Positions 16,449 through 25,419 of a DNA stretch of 47,008 nucleotides are shown in pieces. The stretch covers positions 505,196 to 552,203 of the forward strand of contig NW_008705585.1 in the NCBI RefSeq assembly GCF_000186865.1, read 5' to 3'. A program made the translations under genes and the position numbers. Source of the DNA: Aureococcus anophagefferens. Lineage: Eukaryota > Sar > Pelagophyceae > Pelagomonadales > Pelagomonadaceae. The notes beneath the pieces are model-generated. The model made no database searches and was not told the origin of the DNA. It worked only from the letters and a program-made list of their open reading frames with translations. Numbering within the stretch: the first letter of the stretch is position 1; each line of letters opens with the position of its first letter.

Positions 16449-17015
16449 ATGTTCATCGTCGACAGCTGCTGCCCGTCGTCGTCGCGCGCGCTCCGCGACT
16501 TCCTCTACGAGAAGTCGCTCAAAGACGTGGACGCGGCGAACCGCAACGCGCGGGCCCAGGTACGCCTCATGGAGCAGCGCGCCGCGTCGCGGCCGGCGAC
16601 GGTCACGGAGTCGCCCCTCATCGCCGCGAGCGACGCCGACGCGCGCATCGCGTCCGGCGGCGCGCGGCGCGACCGCTACGACCGCGCCGTGCGCGTCGCC
16701 GTCGAGCTCGCGGCGCGCGAGCCCGCCGTCGTCCGCCAGCCCGCGCCCGCGCCCGCGCCCGCGCCGCCGCCGGCGCCGACGGCGGACCTGCTCGACCTCG
16801 AGCCGCCGCGGGCCGCGGACCCGGTCGTCGAGCTGCTCATCCGCAACGAGCAGGCCATCATGGAGCGCGGCGCGGCGCGCGCGGAGGCGTCCCGCGTGCT
16901 CTTCGGCGTCGAGAACCAGGCCGAGGTCGACGCCAAGCTCAAGAAGGCCGGCGTGTCGCCCGACGACATCACCGCGGAGATGCAGCGCTGCTCCGGCGCG
17001 CTCGGGACCCTCTAA
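16449..17015 (+). CDS. Small protein with Pro/Ala linker, unknown
   Basis: 188 residues from ATG 16449 (MFIVDSCCPSSS). The frame is open for about 49 codons upstream but without an ATG, so an upstream exon is possible. Residues ~15-80 are helical and charged. A linker of repeated AP units follows at ~97-112. The C-terminal ~75 residues (VVELLIRNEQAIMERGAARAE and KLKKAGVSPDDITAEMQRC) look like a small helical domain. I do not recognise it. Its last codons (LGT-L-stop) are partly duplicated downstream. Confidence 0.5.
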   Translation: MFIVDSCCPSSSRALRDFLYEKSLKDVDAANRNARAQVRLMEQRAASRPATVTESPLIAASDADARIASGGARRDRYDRAVRVAVELAAREPAVVRQPAPAPAPAPPPAPTADLLDLEPPRAADPVVELLIRNEQAIMERGAARAEASRVLFGVENQAEVDAKLKKAGVSPDDITAEMQRCSGALGTL

Positions 17016-17133
17016 TTTTCACTCCTACGGCGCGCCGGGCGCGCCTCGTCGTCGTCGCGGCTCGCAGGTGAAGCGCTGCACTCGGTACCCTCTAGATTTT
17101 ACGGCACGCCCCGACGTCGTCGCGGCCCGGACG
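17001..17133 (+). repeat. Degenerate duplication of the 3' end of the preceding gene
   Basis: CTCGGGACCCTCTAA (17001-17015) followed by ACGGCGCGCC and GTCGTCGTCGCGG is echoed by CTCGGTACCCTCTAG (17081-17095) with ACGGCACGCC and GACGTCGTCGCGG. The second copy overlaps the stop codon of the convergent sulfotransferase gene, so one duplication event appears to have shaped both 3' ends. Confidence 0.5.
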
Positions 17134-18073
17134 TGGCGGCCCTTCTCCGCCGCGCCGCGCCGCAGAGCCGCGCGTCGACGAGGTCCGCGGCCGCGTCCGC
17201 GTCGCCGTCGACCTTGGCGCCGCAGTACGTCTCCCAGACGTAGGCGTCGCGCGCGTAGAGCGCGCGGATGCGGCGCTCGGTCGCGGGCGCGAGCGCGACG
17301 TCGCGCGCGCGCTCGTTCTCCCGCGGCGGCTCCGCCGTGGCGTTTTCGCGCGGCGGTGCCGCGGTCCGCGCGCATCCGAATTCGTCCGCGAAGAGCGCGA
17401 CGACGTCGTCGACGAGCGCGTCCTTGTCGTAACAGATCAGGGCCGCGGTGCCGCTCTTGTTCGCGAGCACGGCGTCGACCCAGTAGCTCTGGGGCCAGAG
17501 GGCGATCGTGTGGTTCCCGCGCAGGGCGACGAGGTTCGCCGCCGTGAGGCCGGCGGCGCCCGCGCCATCGTAGAGCGCCTCGACGAACGCGTCGACGCGG
17601 TCGCGGCCCCAGACGTCCGCGTGCCTCGCCTGGAGGTAGGCCCAGGCGCTCGCGAAGCGGTCCACCGGCTCGCGGACGACCGTGAACCTCAAATCCGCGC
17701 CGATGAGCGCGGCGGTCTCGTTCGCGTCCGCGCGCGTCGCAAAGGGCGCGAGCGCGAGCGGCGCGCGCGGCGGGCACGGCGCCACGCACCCGACCTCGTG
17801 GCGCGTCGTCATGTTGAGGCGCCCGCCGCCGCAGTCCACGAGCGGCGCCTTCCGCGCGCGCGGCGCGAAGATGCCGAGCACGTCCTCGACGACCACCGTG
17901 GACCCCGTCTTCGGGTTCCGCGCCCAGGCGATCGGCGCGTCCGCGCAGCGCGCGCCGTCGCAGCGCGACACGACGACGTAGGCCGACGCGCCGTCGTGGC
18001 TGGGTGCGAGGAGCATGCAAGCGATGCAAGCGAGGGCGCGCGCCGACGTTCGGCGGGCCCTCACCAGCTCCAT
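17099..18073 (-). CDS. PAPS-dependent sulfotransferase, Golgi/secretory type
   Basis: 324 residues from ATG 18073. Residues ~11-31 are a hydrophobic signal or anchor (ARALACIACMLLA). NPKTGSTVV at 53-61 fits the 5'-phosphosulfate-binding loop of the Sulfotransfer_2 group, and RFTVVREPVDRFASAW at 129-144 fits the 3'-phosphate-binding motif. Several NxS/T sequons (NMT, NET, NHT, NKS, NAT) and scattered cysteines fit a lumenal glycoprotein. Such enzymes sulfate carbohydrates, in line with the sulfated polysaccharides of algae. Residues ~255-272 contain two PPRENATAE-like units, a short internal duplication. Divergent from the ammonium transporter. Confidence 0.8.
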   Translation of the reverse strand: MELVRARRTSARALACIACMLLAPSHDGASAYVVVSRCDGARCADAPIAWARNPKTGSTVVVEDVLGIFAPRARKAPLVDCGGGRLNMTTRHEVGCVAPCPPRAPLALAPFATRADANETAALIGADLRFTVVREPVDRFASAWAYLQARHADVWGRDRVDAFVEALYDGAGAAGLTAANLVALRGNHTIALWPQSYWVDAVLANKSGTAALICYDKDALVDDVVALFADEFGCARTAAPPRENATAEPPRENERARDVALAPATERRIRALYARDAYVWETYCGAKVDGDADAAADLVDARLCGAARRRRAATSGPRRRRGVP

Positions 18074-18150
18074 CGTCGAGCGGGCTGCCTATGTTGGCTC
18101 TCCTGGCCTCTTGCGAGCGCTGACCAGCTCCATAGGCCGAGCGGGCTGCC
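18062..18150 (-). repeat. Duplicated start region of the sulfotransferase gene (~60-bp offset)
   Basis: On the minus strand, the segment GGCAGCCCGCTCG...ATGGAGCTGGT occurs twice, with the ATGs at 18073 (main start) and 18133, exactly 60 bp apart. The flanks between copies have diverged, so the duplication is older or was partial. Confidence 0.8.
18089..18133 (-). promoter_or_regulatory. uORF (14 codons) copying the sulfotransferase start
   Basis: It starts MELVSARK, against MELVRARR in the real gene, and ends with TAG at 18089, 15 bp before the real ATG at 18073. It would be met first by scanning ribosomes if transcription starts upstream of 18133. Confidence 0.55.
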
Positions 18151-18202
18151 TGTGTCAGGCTGTGAGGACTTCAATTTGAACTTTGCCTTTCTGGGCCGGG
18201 CA

Positions 18203-18322
18203 TGACGGGCAGCCCCTGAGCGGACGATGGGGCGGCCGCGGGCAGCCGCCTGGGTCGCGGTCTGACGGGCAGCCCCTGAGCGGACGATGGGGCGGCCGCG
18301 GGCGGCTGCCTGGGTCGCGGTC
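18203..18322 (+). repeat. 60-bp near-perfect tandem duplication over the ammonium transporter start
   Basis: Unit 1 is 18203-18262 and unit 2 is 18263-18322. They differ at only a few positions (GCAGCCGCC against GCGGCTGCC). Each has GGGCAGCCCC and an ATG 20 bases after its GGGCAG. The second ATG (18287) opens the transporter. Confidence 0.92.
18227..18265 (+). promoter_or_regulatory. uORF (12 codons) copying the ammonium transporter start
   Basis: It encodes MGRPRAAAWVAV and then TGA at 18263-18265. The first 12 residues are identical to those of the transporter itself, which begins 22 bp after the uORF stop. The TGA is formed exactly at the junction of the two 60-bp units. Confidence 0.6.
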
Positions 18323-20691
18323 GCCTTCGCGCTGAGCGCCGCCGGGAGTCGGCTCTGCAACACGTCCGAGGTCGTCGTGCTGGAGGAGGGCTCGCCCGTG
18401 GGCTGCGTCCGGCGGAGCTACTTCGACGAGCACGCGGAGCCACCCGTGACCTTGAGATTTTCCGGGACGGATGTTGAGTACGCGGTCGACGAGGCGACCC
18501 TCCAGTGCCGCGAGGGGACTTCGGTCTTCGAGCGGAAGGGCGGCGACAACGCCTGGCTTATGCGTTCTGCGATCCTCTTGCTGAGCATGCAGGGCGGCTT
18601 CGGGCTCCTGGAGGCGAGCATGGTGCGCGACGACAACGTCGCGTCCATCATGGCCAAGAATGTCCTCGACCTCATCCTGGGGTCCGTCGCCTTTTTCCTC
18701 TATGGCTACCAGCTCGCGTTCGGCGAGCGGCGGAAAGGCGCGGCTCTCAAATGGTGCTTCGGGAGCCTCTGGCCCGTACGGTTCGCCCGGGACCCCGTGG
18801 ACTTCATGTTCCACTTTAGCTTCGCGGCGACGGCGAGCACGATCGACAGCGGCTGCGTCGCGGAGAGGATGTCCGAGCGGAGCTACCTCCAGGGCAGGAC
18901 AAGAGAGCGAAATTCCCAACTTCAAAGGCTCCGATCTCGGCCATTTTCCACTCGTTTCGGCTGATTTTTGGACGAGCGATCATCTCTCGGAACGGTCTCG
19001 AAGCGTGGATGCTTTTCCCGGAACGCGCGCGCGCGGAACACTCACGTTGAAGCGACGTTGAATCACCCTTGTGCTGCCCAGGCTACCTTCTGCTCTCCGT
19101 GACGACGACGGCCGTCATCTATCCCATCGTCGCCCACTGGTGCTGGGACCCGGACGGCTGGCTCCACAAGGCCGGCTTCGTCGACTTCGCGGGGTCCTCG
19201 GCGGTCCACCTCGTCGGCGGCGTCAGCGCGATCGTCTGCGCGAGCTTCGTGGGCCCGCGGATCGGGCGGTTCCCCGACTACGAGGCGCCGCGCGGCGCCG
19301 CGGGGTGGCTGCTCCACGGCGGGCGCATGGCGCCCGACGGCTACTACCGCGGCCTCTTCGGCGTCCGCGAGCAGATCGCGGCCCGCGGGCTGCCCTACTT
19401 CACGTTGCGGTCCGCGACGAACATGCTCTACGGGAGCTTCCTCCTCTTCTGCTCCTGGTTCGCCTTCAACACGGGCAGCACCTTCGCGATCACGGGCGCG
19501 GACGCGCAGACCGTCGGCGGCATCGCGATATCGACGGTGCTCTCCGCGTCGGGCGGCGGCGCGGCGACCTACGCCTACGACGCGATGGTCGCGCGGTCGA
19601 AGCGCGTCTCCATCGACAATTTGTGCAACGGCCTCATCGCGGGCCTCGTCGCGAGCTCCTGCGGCTGCGCGCACACGACCTACCCCGCGTCCTTCCTCGC
19701 GGGCGTCGTCGGCGGCGGCGCCTACGTCGCCGCGGCCCGCGCCGTCGTCCACGCCCAGATCGACGACGCCATCGGCGCCATCGCCGTCCACGGCGCGAGC
19801 GGCTTCGCGAGCACGGTCTTCCTCGGCCTCGTGGCGACGAACGCGCCCTTCGACGGCACGCGCTGCGGCACGCGGGCCCTCCGGCACGTCGGCCTCCTCA
19901 ACGACTTTAAGTCTCCCCTCCTCGGGATCCAGATCTACGGCGCCGTCGCCATCGCCGCCTTCGTCGCCGTGGCGACGCGGCTCTCGCTGGAACTCGTCTC
20001 GCGCGTCTCGACCGTCCGCGTGCCCCGGGCCCACGAGCTCGTCGGCCTCGACCTCGCGATCCACGGCTTCTGCCCGGCCCCGCCCGCGGAGGTCGAGGCC
20101 CGCGAGGAGCTCCTCGAGGACCTCGAGCGCGAGATCGACGCGCGGCCCGGCGATTTCTACGCCACCACCGCGCCCCTCGCCAAGGCCGAGCTCGACCCGC
20201 AGCTCACGCACCTGTCCTACTTCCCGAGCCACTTCCCCATCGAGCGCCCGTCCTCCATCACCGTGGCCACCCGCGACGTCATGCGCGAGAGCTCGCAGAC
20301 CTCGCTCCCCCCGCAAACCTCGCTCCCCCCGAACTCGCCGACGGTCGCGGCGCCCGCCAACGACTTCACCGGTCGCCGCGCGGCCGGTGCCGGCGTCGGC
20401 TACACCCGCGCGGCGATGGACCGCTTGACGGCGAGCACCGACGCGTCATCGGCGGTCGGCAAGTTCGTCCGCTTCGAGCTCCGGGACTCCGTCACGGGCG
20501 ACGGCCGCCCGAGCATGGCCCCGGGACCGCCGGCGCGCCTGAGTACGATCGAGAGCAGCGACGGCGCCAACACCGACCACGACAGCGACGGCGCCGACAT
20601 GATCCCCGAGATTGATGACGTCCTCGTCCAATGCTCGGACGACGGGGCGCGCCCCGGCGACGCCGCGGACAGCGCCGCCTTTTTCTCTTGA
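18287..20691 (+). CDS. AMT: Ammonium transporter (AMT family)
   Basis: Two exons, 18287-18881 and 19082-20691, phase 1, 734 residues. Residues 1-21 look like a signal peptide. The first AMT helix begins near residue 90 (LLLSMQGGFGLLEASM). The junction AER...SER|SYLLLS has the spacing of plant AMTs between AER and the HW motif. DFAGSSAVHLVGG (H241) carries the first pore histidine and the AMT signature, and IAVHGASGF the second. About eleven helices can be counted. The hydrophilic C-terminal tail of roughly 200 residues is far longer than usual and rich in Ser/Thr (SSQTSLPPQTSLPP repeat), so phospho-regulation is likely (inference). It imports ammonium across the plasma membrane. Confidence 0.93.
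18882..19081 (+). mobile_element. Introner element (family A) forming the AMT intron, GC donor
   Basis: This 200-bp insert is flanked by AGCTACCT / GGCTACCT (imperfect 8-bp duplication). Inverted ends are GGGCAGGACAAGAG and the complement of CCCTTGTGCTGCCC. The interior shares GGCTGATTTTTGGACGA and GGTCTCGAAGC with the introns at 4120-4329 and 32064-32256. Using the rule seen in the other copies, the donor is the GC in the left duplication (18882) and the acceptor is the terminal AG (19081). This restores the normal AMT spacing. Confidence 0.88.
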
Positions 20692-20855
20692 CGGCCGCCA
20701 CCAAATTCGCACACGGAATTCGTTTATATGACAGTTCGCGCGCCGCGCGCGCGCGCAAGTTAAGTGCATTTTCTCCCGCACGAGGATGGGCTGCGCGCCG
20801 AATCTGCACGGGCTCCCCGTCGTGAACGCGCGACTCCCGCCGCGAGATGCGCCCC

Positions 20856-23800
20856 TTAGATGGCGGACGCGAGCGCGGCCAGGGCCGCGTGGTACTTGCG
20901 CGCGTCGGCGGCGTCGTCGCAGCGGAAGCAGATCGTGCGGAGGCCGCCGGAGTTCTTCACGGCGCGCGGGTTCATGGGCTTGAGCGCGAGCTTGAAGACG
21001 CGCGGGTCGCGGCCCGGCGCGACGGACGCGACCTCGTCGAGGATCGCGAAGCCGACGAGGTCGCCGCTGTCCTCGTCGCTCCAGGCGAGGGCGGGCTTCC
21101 CCGACTCGTCGTCCGCCGCGTACGCGCGGAGCTCGCGGAGCTGGCCGTCGTCCAAAACCGCGGAGACGACGCGGACGAGGAAGGGCCGCTCGCTGTTGCG
21201 CTCCACGAGGGCGAGCACGCGCGCGTCGTGGAGGAAGGTCTCCGCCGGCGGCAGCGGCGGCGTCTCGCGGCGCGCCTTGGGCGGCTCGCGGTGCAGCGCG
21301 TCGAAGACGCGCGTCGGCGACTCGGGCCGGCCGCCGGCTTTCACGGCCGCGCGGAAGGGGTCGACGTCGCGGAGCGGCGCGCCCGCGCGCACGTCGAGCG
21401 CGACGAGCGTGCGCTCCTCCTCGAGGGCGAAGAGGCGCAGCTCCTCGTTGCGGATCGACTGCTGGACCTGGAGCACGAGGCGCTGGGGGTCGTCGTCGTC
21501 GAGCGTCTCCAGCACGGGCGCCGGCGGCGCGGCGTCGTGCTCGCGCCGGAGCTCCTCGAGGCCCCGCTGGACCTCGGCGTCGCGCTTCTTGAAGTAGGCG
21601 TCCTGCCGCTCGCGGAGCCGGTGGCGGAAGAAGTCCCACATGACGTCCTCCCTGTCCTTGGGCGCCTCCGTCTTCTCCTTTGCGGGGGGCTCGTCGCCGT
21701 CGGGCACGCGGTTCATGGCCTTGCGGATGAGCAGGTTGTGCGTCTCCCACTTCGTGCCCGTCGCGACCCAGCCGCTCTCCTGGGCCCGGACGGCCTTTTC
21801 GTTCGCGAGGCGCTCGCGGCGCCGCTCGCGGCGCTTCGCGGGGCTCCCGAAGTCGTCGGGCCGCACGCGCACGGGGCCCGCCACGAGGCCCGCCTCGGCC
21901 TTGTCGAGCTCGTCGGCCTCGTCGCGCAGCCGCCGCTCGAGGTCCCCGGCCGCGGCGTCCAGGAGCTCGAACTCGCGGTCGACGTCCTCCTCGCGCGCGT
22001 CTCTCTCGGGGCTCGGCAGGTCCGCGATGGCGAGCATCTTCCGCCGCAGGTCCGCCGCCGCGCGCTTGTGCTTGAGCTCGCGGCGGCCCCGCTCGCCGAA
22101 ATCCGCGAGGTGCTCTCGCGCGGCCGCGAGCTCCTTCACGGTCGTCGGCACGCCGTCCGCGCGCGTGTACGCGTCGTCGTGGAGCGCGCCCTCGAAGTCC
22201 GCGCCGTCGCGCTCGACGTGGGCGAAGGCGTCGCTGAAGAAGTGGGCGTCGTGGTTGCCCTCGAGGACCCGCGGCAGCGCGATCTCGTCGCGACACGGCG
22301 CCGCGGGCCGCGGCGACGCGGGCGACGTCGGCGGCGACGGGCCCAGGTCGTCGCCGAGCAGGGACCGCGCCCGCGCGCTCTCCGAGTGGAGCGCCAGGTC
22401 CACGGCTTCCAAATCCTGGGGCACCGCGCACTGGCAGTCGCGGAACCGCTCGTAGACCGCGTCGAGCTGGGCCAATACGAACTCGTCGTCGGGGAACGTC
22501 GCCCAGTCGTCGGCGGTCCAGAGCACGGGCACGTCCAAAGACCGCAGGAGCTCGAAGATATCATCCAAATCCTTCTTGATGACCTCGTAGCTGCTCAAGC
22601 CTTCTCGCTCTTCCCCCGCCGCGAGCGCCTTGGGCCCGACGAAGTACTTGAGCACGGTCCCCAGCGCCGCGCCGTCCTCGAAGAAGTCCCAGAGCCCCGC
22701 GAAGGGCCGCTTCGCCGCCGCCTCGGGGAGCGCGGCGCCGAAGTTCGCGCGCGCCAAAACGTCGTCGTACCACGCCAGCACGCGCGCGCCCTTCCTCTTG
22801 AGCTCGCGGAAGACGTAGACGTCGAAGATCTCGCGCAGGAGCACGTTGGCCCGGTCCGGCTTCTTCTCGCAGCAGTCGTAGATCTGCGCCGCGGACGCGA
22901 CGAGGCTGTTGTTCACGCGGCCCGACCGCCAGACGACCCCCAGCGCCTGCTCGATGTTCGCGATGCAGACGGCCTTGGACCGCGGCTTGTGGTGGAGGCG
23001 GCTGTAGGTCGTGCCCGGCACGAGGCGCTGCATGAGGCGGCACAACAGCAAGCCGTTGCGGAGCTCGCCGTGCACGCGGTCGACGGTCAACGGGTTCGGC
23101 CAGACGCCGCTCGCGTCGATCCAGCGCACGTACTGGGCGAGCTTGCGCACGGAGACCTTGGGCGTCCTCAACTTCGTCTTCGTGAGCTCGCTCCGCGTGT
23201 AGCCGCCGATCATGCCGTCCGGCGCGGCCGCGCCCTTGAGACCCGCGAGCGTCGCCGCGACGCGGCCCGACGCGCCGGAGAGCTCGGCGCCGACGGGCGG
23301 CGGCGGCGGCGGCGGCTCGTGGGCGGCGCCGCAGACGAGGTCGTCGAGGTCGAAGCAGTCGTAGGAGAAGTCGAGGTCCGCGTCGCCGCGGTCGGGCGCG
23401 CGCTCGAAGCCGACCGTCGCGCGGCCGGCGGGCAGCGCGTCGCGGAGCGCGTCCTCGAGGTCGTCGCGGCCGCGGACCTCGGCGCCGTCGCACTCGACGA
23501 TCTCCCATCCGGGCCGCACGAGGGTCTGGGCCTGCGAGCCGCGCGCGACGGCCGCCACGACCAATCGGCCGCCGTCGACCTCGCGGACGACGACGCCCAG
23601 CTCGTCGTCCAAGTTCAGCGTCACCTCCTCGGGCCCGGGCTTTTGCGGCGACGGCGGCGGCGACGGCGTCGACGGCGCCTTGGCGGCCGCGGCCTCGGCC
23701 GCGGCGACGGCGTCCGCGCGGCGCGCGTTCAACGTCGCGACCCAGTCCTGGAGCGGGACGGCGTCTTCTTTCTCTTTCTCGCCGTCGTCCTTGGCCTTGG

Positions 23801-25248
23801 CCTCGGGCGGCGCGACGCGCACGACGAAGGCCTCGTCGCCGTGCTTGACGCGGAAGACGTCGACGCGCTTGCCCTTGTTCTTCGGGCGCTCGAGTTCCAC
23901 CTTGGACAGCGAATAGCGCGCGCCGTCGTCGACGGCCTCGGCGTCGTCGGCGACGACCAGCGCGGCGTCGAGGGGGTCGTCGCCGTCGAGGACGCACCAC
24001 TTCTTCTTTCCGCCGACGAGCAGGAAGCCCGCGAGCGCGCCGGCGCGGACGACGCCGGGCTTGGGCTCGGGCCGCGGCTCCTCGGCGCCGAGCGCGCCGC
24101 TGTCGAGCACGGGCGGCATGTTCGGCGGCAGGTAGGGCATGAGCGCGTCGGCCGCCTGCTCCTTCTCGGGCTCGGGCTCCGCGGGGGGCGAAGCGGCCGG
24201 CGGTTCGCCCGTCGGGGGCGGGCCGCGGGGCGGTGGGCCCCGCGGCGGCGGGCCGCGGCCGATGGCGCCCACGGGCGGCGGTCCGCGCGGCGGGCCGCCC
24301 TTGCCCGGGATAGCGCCTCGCGGCGGCGGCCCCGGCGGCGGGCGCCCTGGGGGTTGGCCTCGGCCGGGCATGGATCCGATCGGCGGCGGGGACCGCGGCG
24401 GCCCTCGGCCGGGGACGGCGCCGGGGGGTGGGCGGCCGGGCCTACGTGCGTCGAAGAGTTGCCTTCTTCTCTCATCGAGCTCTCGACAAAGCGACCATGC
24501 CGAAAGGCACACGTCTCGTCGAGCGACCTCTCGACAAAGCGACTCGCAGCCCACATTTTGAAGTCGCACGTGTTCTGCACGGGTATCGACGGAGGACCTC
24601 CAGGCCGCGGGGGAAGTCCAGCACTCGGCGGCGGCGGTCGCGGAGGCATCCCGGGCGGCGCGCCCGCTGGGCGCGGCGGTAAACCGGCCGTGGGCGGCGG
24701 CCCTCGGCCCGGCGGCAGCGCGCGCGGCGCGAGCCCAGCCGGCGGCGGGGGTCGCGGAGCGCCCGGAGCGCCCGGAGCGCTGGGCGGCGGCGGCCGCGGC
24801 GGAGCCCCTGCAGGTACTCGCGGCGCGCCTGGCGCGGCCGGCGGCGGCATCGTCGCCGAGGGCGGCGGCCGCGGCGGCGTCGAGCTCGGGGGCGGTGGAA
24901 GTCCTCGAGGCGCGGCCGGCGGCGCCCCGAGCGGCGCCGAGCTCGGGGGCGGTGGAAGTCCTCGAGGCGCGGCCGGCGGCGCCCCGAGCGGCGCCGAGCT
25001 CGGGGGCGGTGGAAGTCCTCGAGGCGCGGACGGCGGCGCCCCGAGCGGCGGCCTTGGTGGAAGCNNNNNNNNNNNNNNNNNNNNNNNNNNNNNNNNNNNN
25101 NNNNNNNNNNNNNNCTGGGCGGACGCGGCGGCGGGGCACCCATCGAAGGCGGCGGCGGCGCTAAAGGTGGCCTTGGCGGCGCCGTCGATGGTGGCGGCGG
25201 CGCTGCTGCGACCGGCGGCGGCGGCGCGGGCGGCGGCGGCGCGGACAT
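20856..25248 (-). CDS. Large proline-rich scaffold with PH, PDZ and CH domains
   Basis: Minus strand from ATG 25248 (MSAPPPPAPPPP) to TAA 20856. The first exon is a formin-like polyproline region interrupted by a 50-N gap (25065-25114), so its length is unknown. An intron of about 128 bp (24442-24569, GT-AG) joins it to a 1195-codon exon. There, more Pro-rich repeats lead into a PH-like domain (GFLLVGGKKKWCVLDG ... DWVATLNA), a PDZ domain (LDDELGVVVREVDGG, RPGWEIVECDG), a CH domain (LAQYVRWIDASG, LRNGLLLCRLMQRLVPG) and a second weaker CH-like unit. Coiled-coil-rich helices follow, then a C-terminal PH-like domain (FLVRVVSAVLDDG ... ARKYHAALAALA). It is probably an actin-linked scaffold at membranes. 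No FH2 domain is visible, so it is not a formin. I know no named orthologue. Confidence 0.8.
24882..25052 (-). repeat. Three 57-bp tandem repeats encoding a 19-residue Pro-rich unit
   Basis: Units at 24882-24938, 24939-24995 and 24996-25052 are nearly identical and encode APLGAPPAAPRGLPPPPSS-type units. They run up to the assembly gap, so more copies are probably hidden there. Confidence 0.9.
25065..25114. other. Assembly gap (50 N)
   Basis: Exactly 50 N inside the polyproline exon, next to tandem repeats. The reading frames on the two sides do not match across 50 bases, so the number is a placeholder. Confidence 0.98.
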
Positions 25249-25419
25249 GGCTCTGTGTCAAGCGCTCGACGACGCGCACAGCACAGCCACTGTTACAGAT
25301 GGGTGGCGCGGCGCGCTAAGCACTGCGCGTCAACTTCTCGTCAAACATCTGTCAAACATCTGAGATCGAAGTCTTCAATTGCCACAAAAGAGCTGGCCGA
25401 TGGTGTAGCCTCTAAGCGG

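Noticed and set aside
18894..19081. Alternative AMT donor (GC after CTCCAGG)
   Set aside because: It also keeps the frame but adds four residues between AER and the HW motif compared with plant AMTs and breaks the duplication rule.
23165..23340. Formin call for the scaffold gene
   Set aside because: Polyproline is present but no FH2 domain follows; CH and PDZ motifs are seen instead.
20847..25319. Plus-strand open frame of about 1490 codons opposite the scaffold gene
   Set aside because: It is an antisense shadow. GC-rich codon use keeps other frames open, and only the minus strand shows PH, PDZ and CH sequence.
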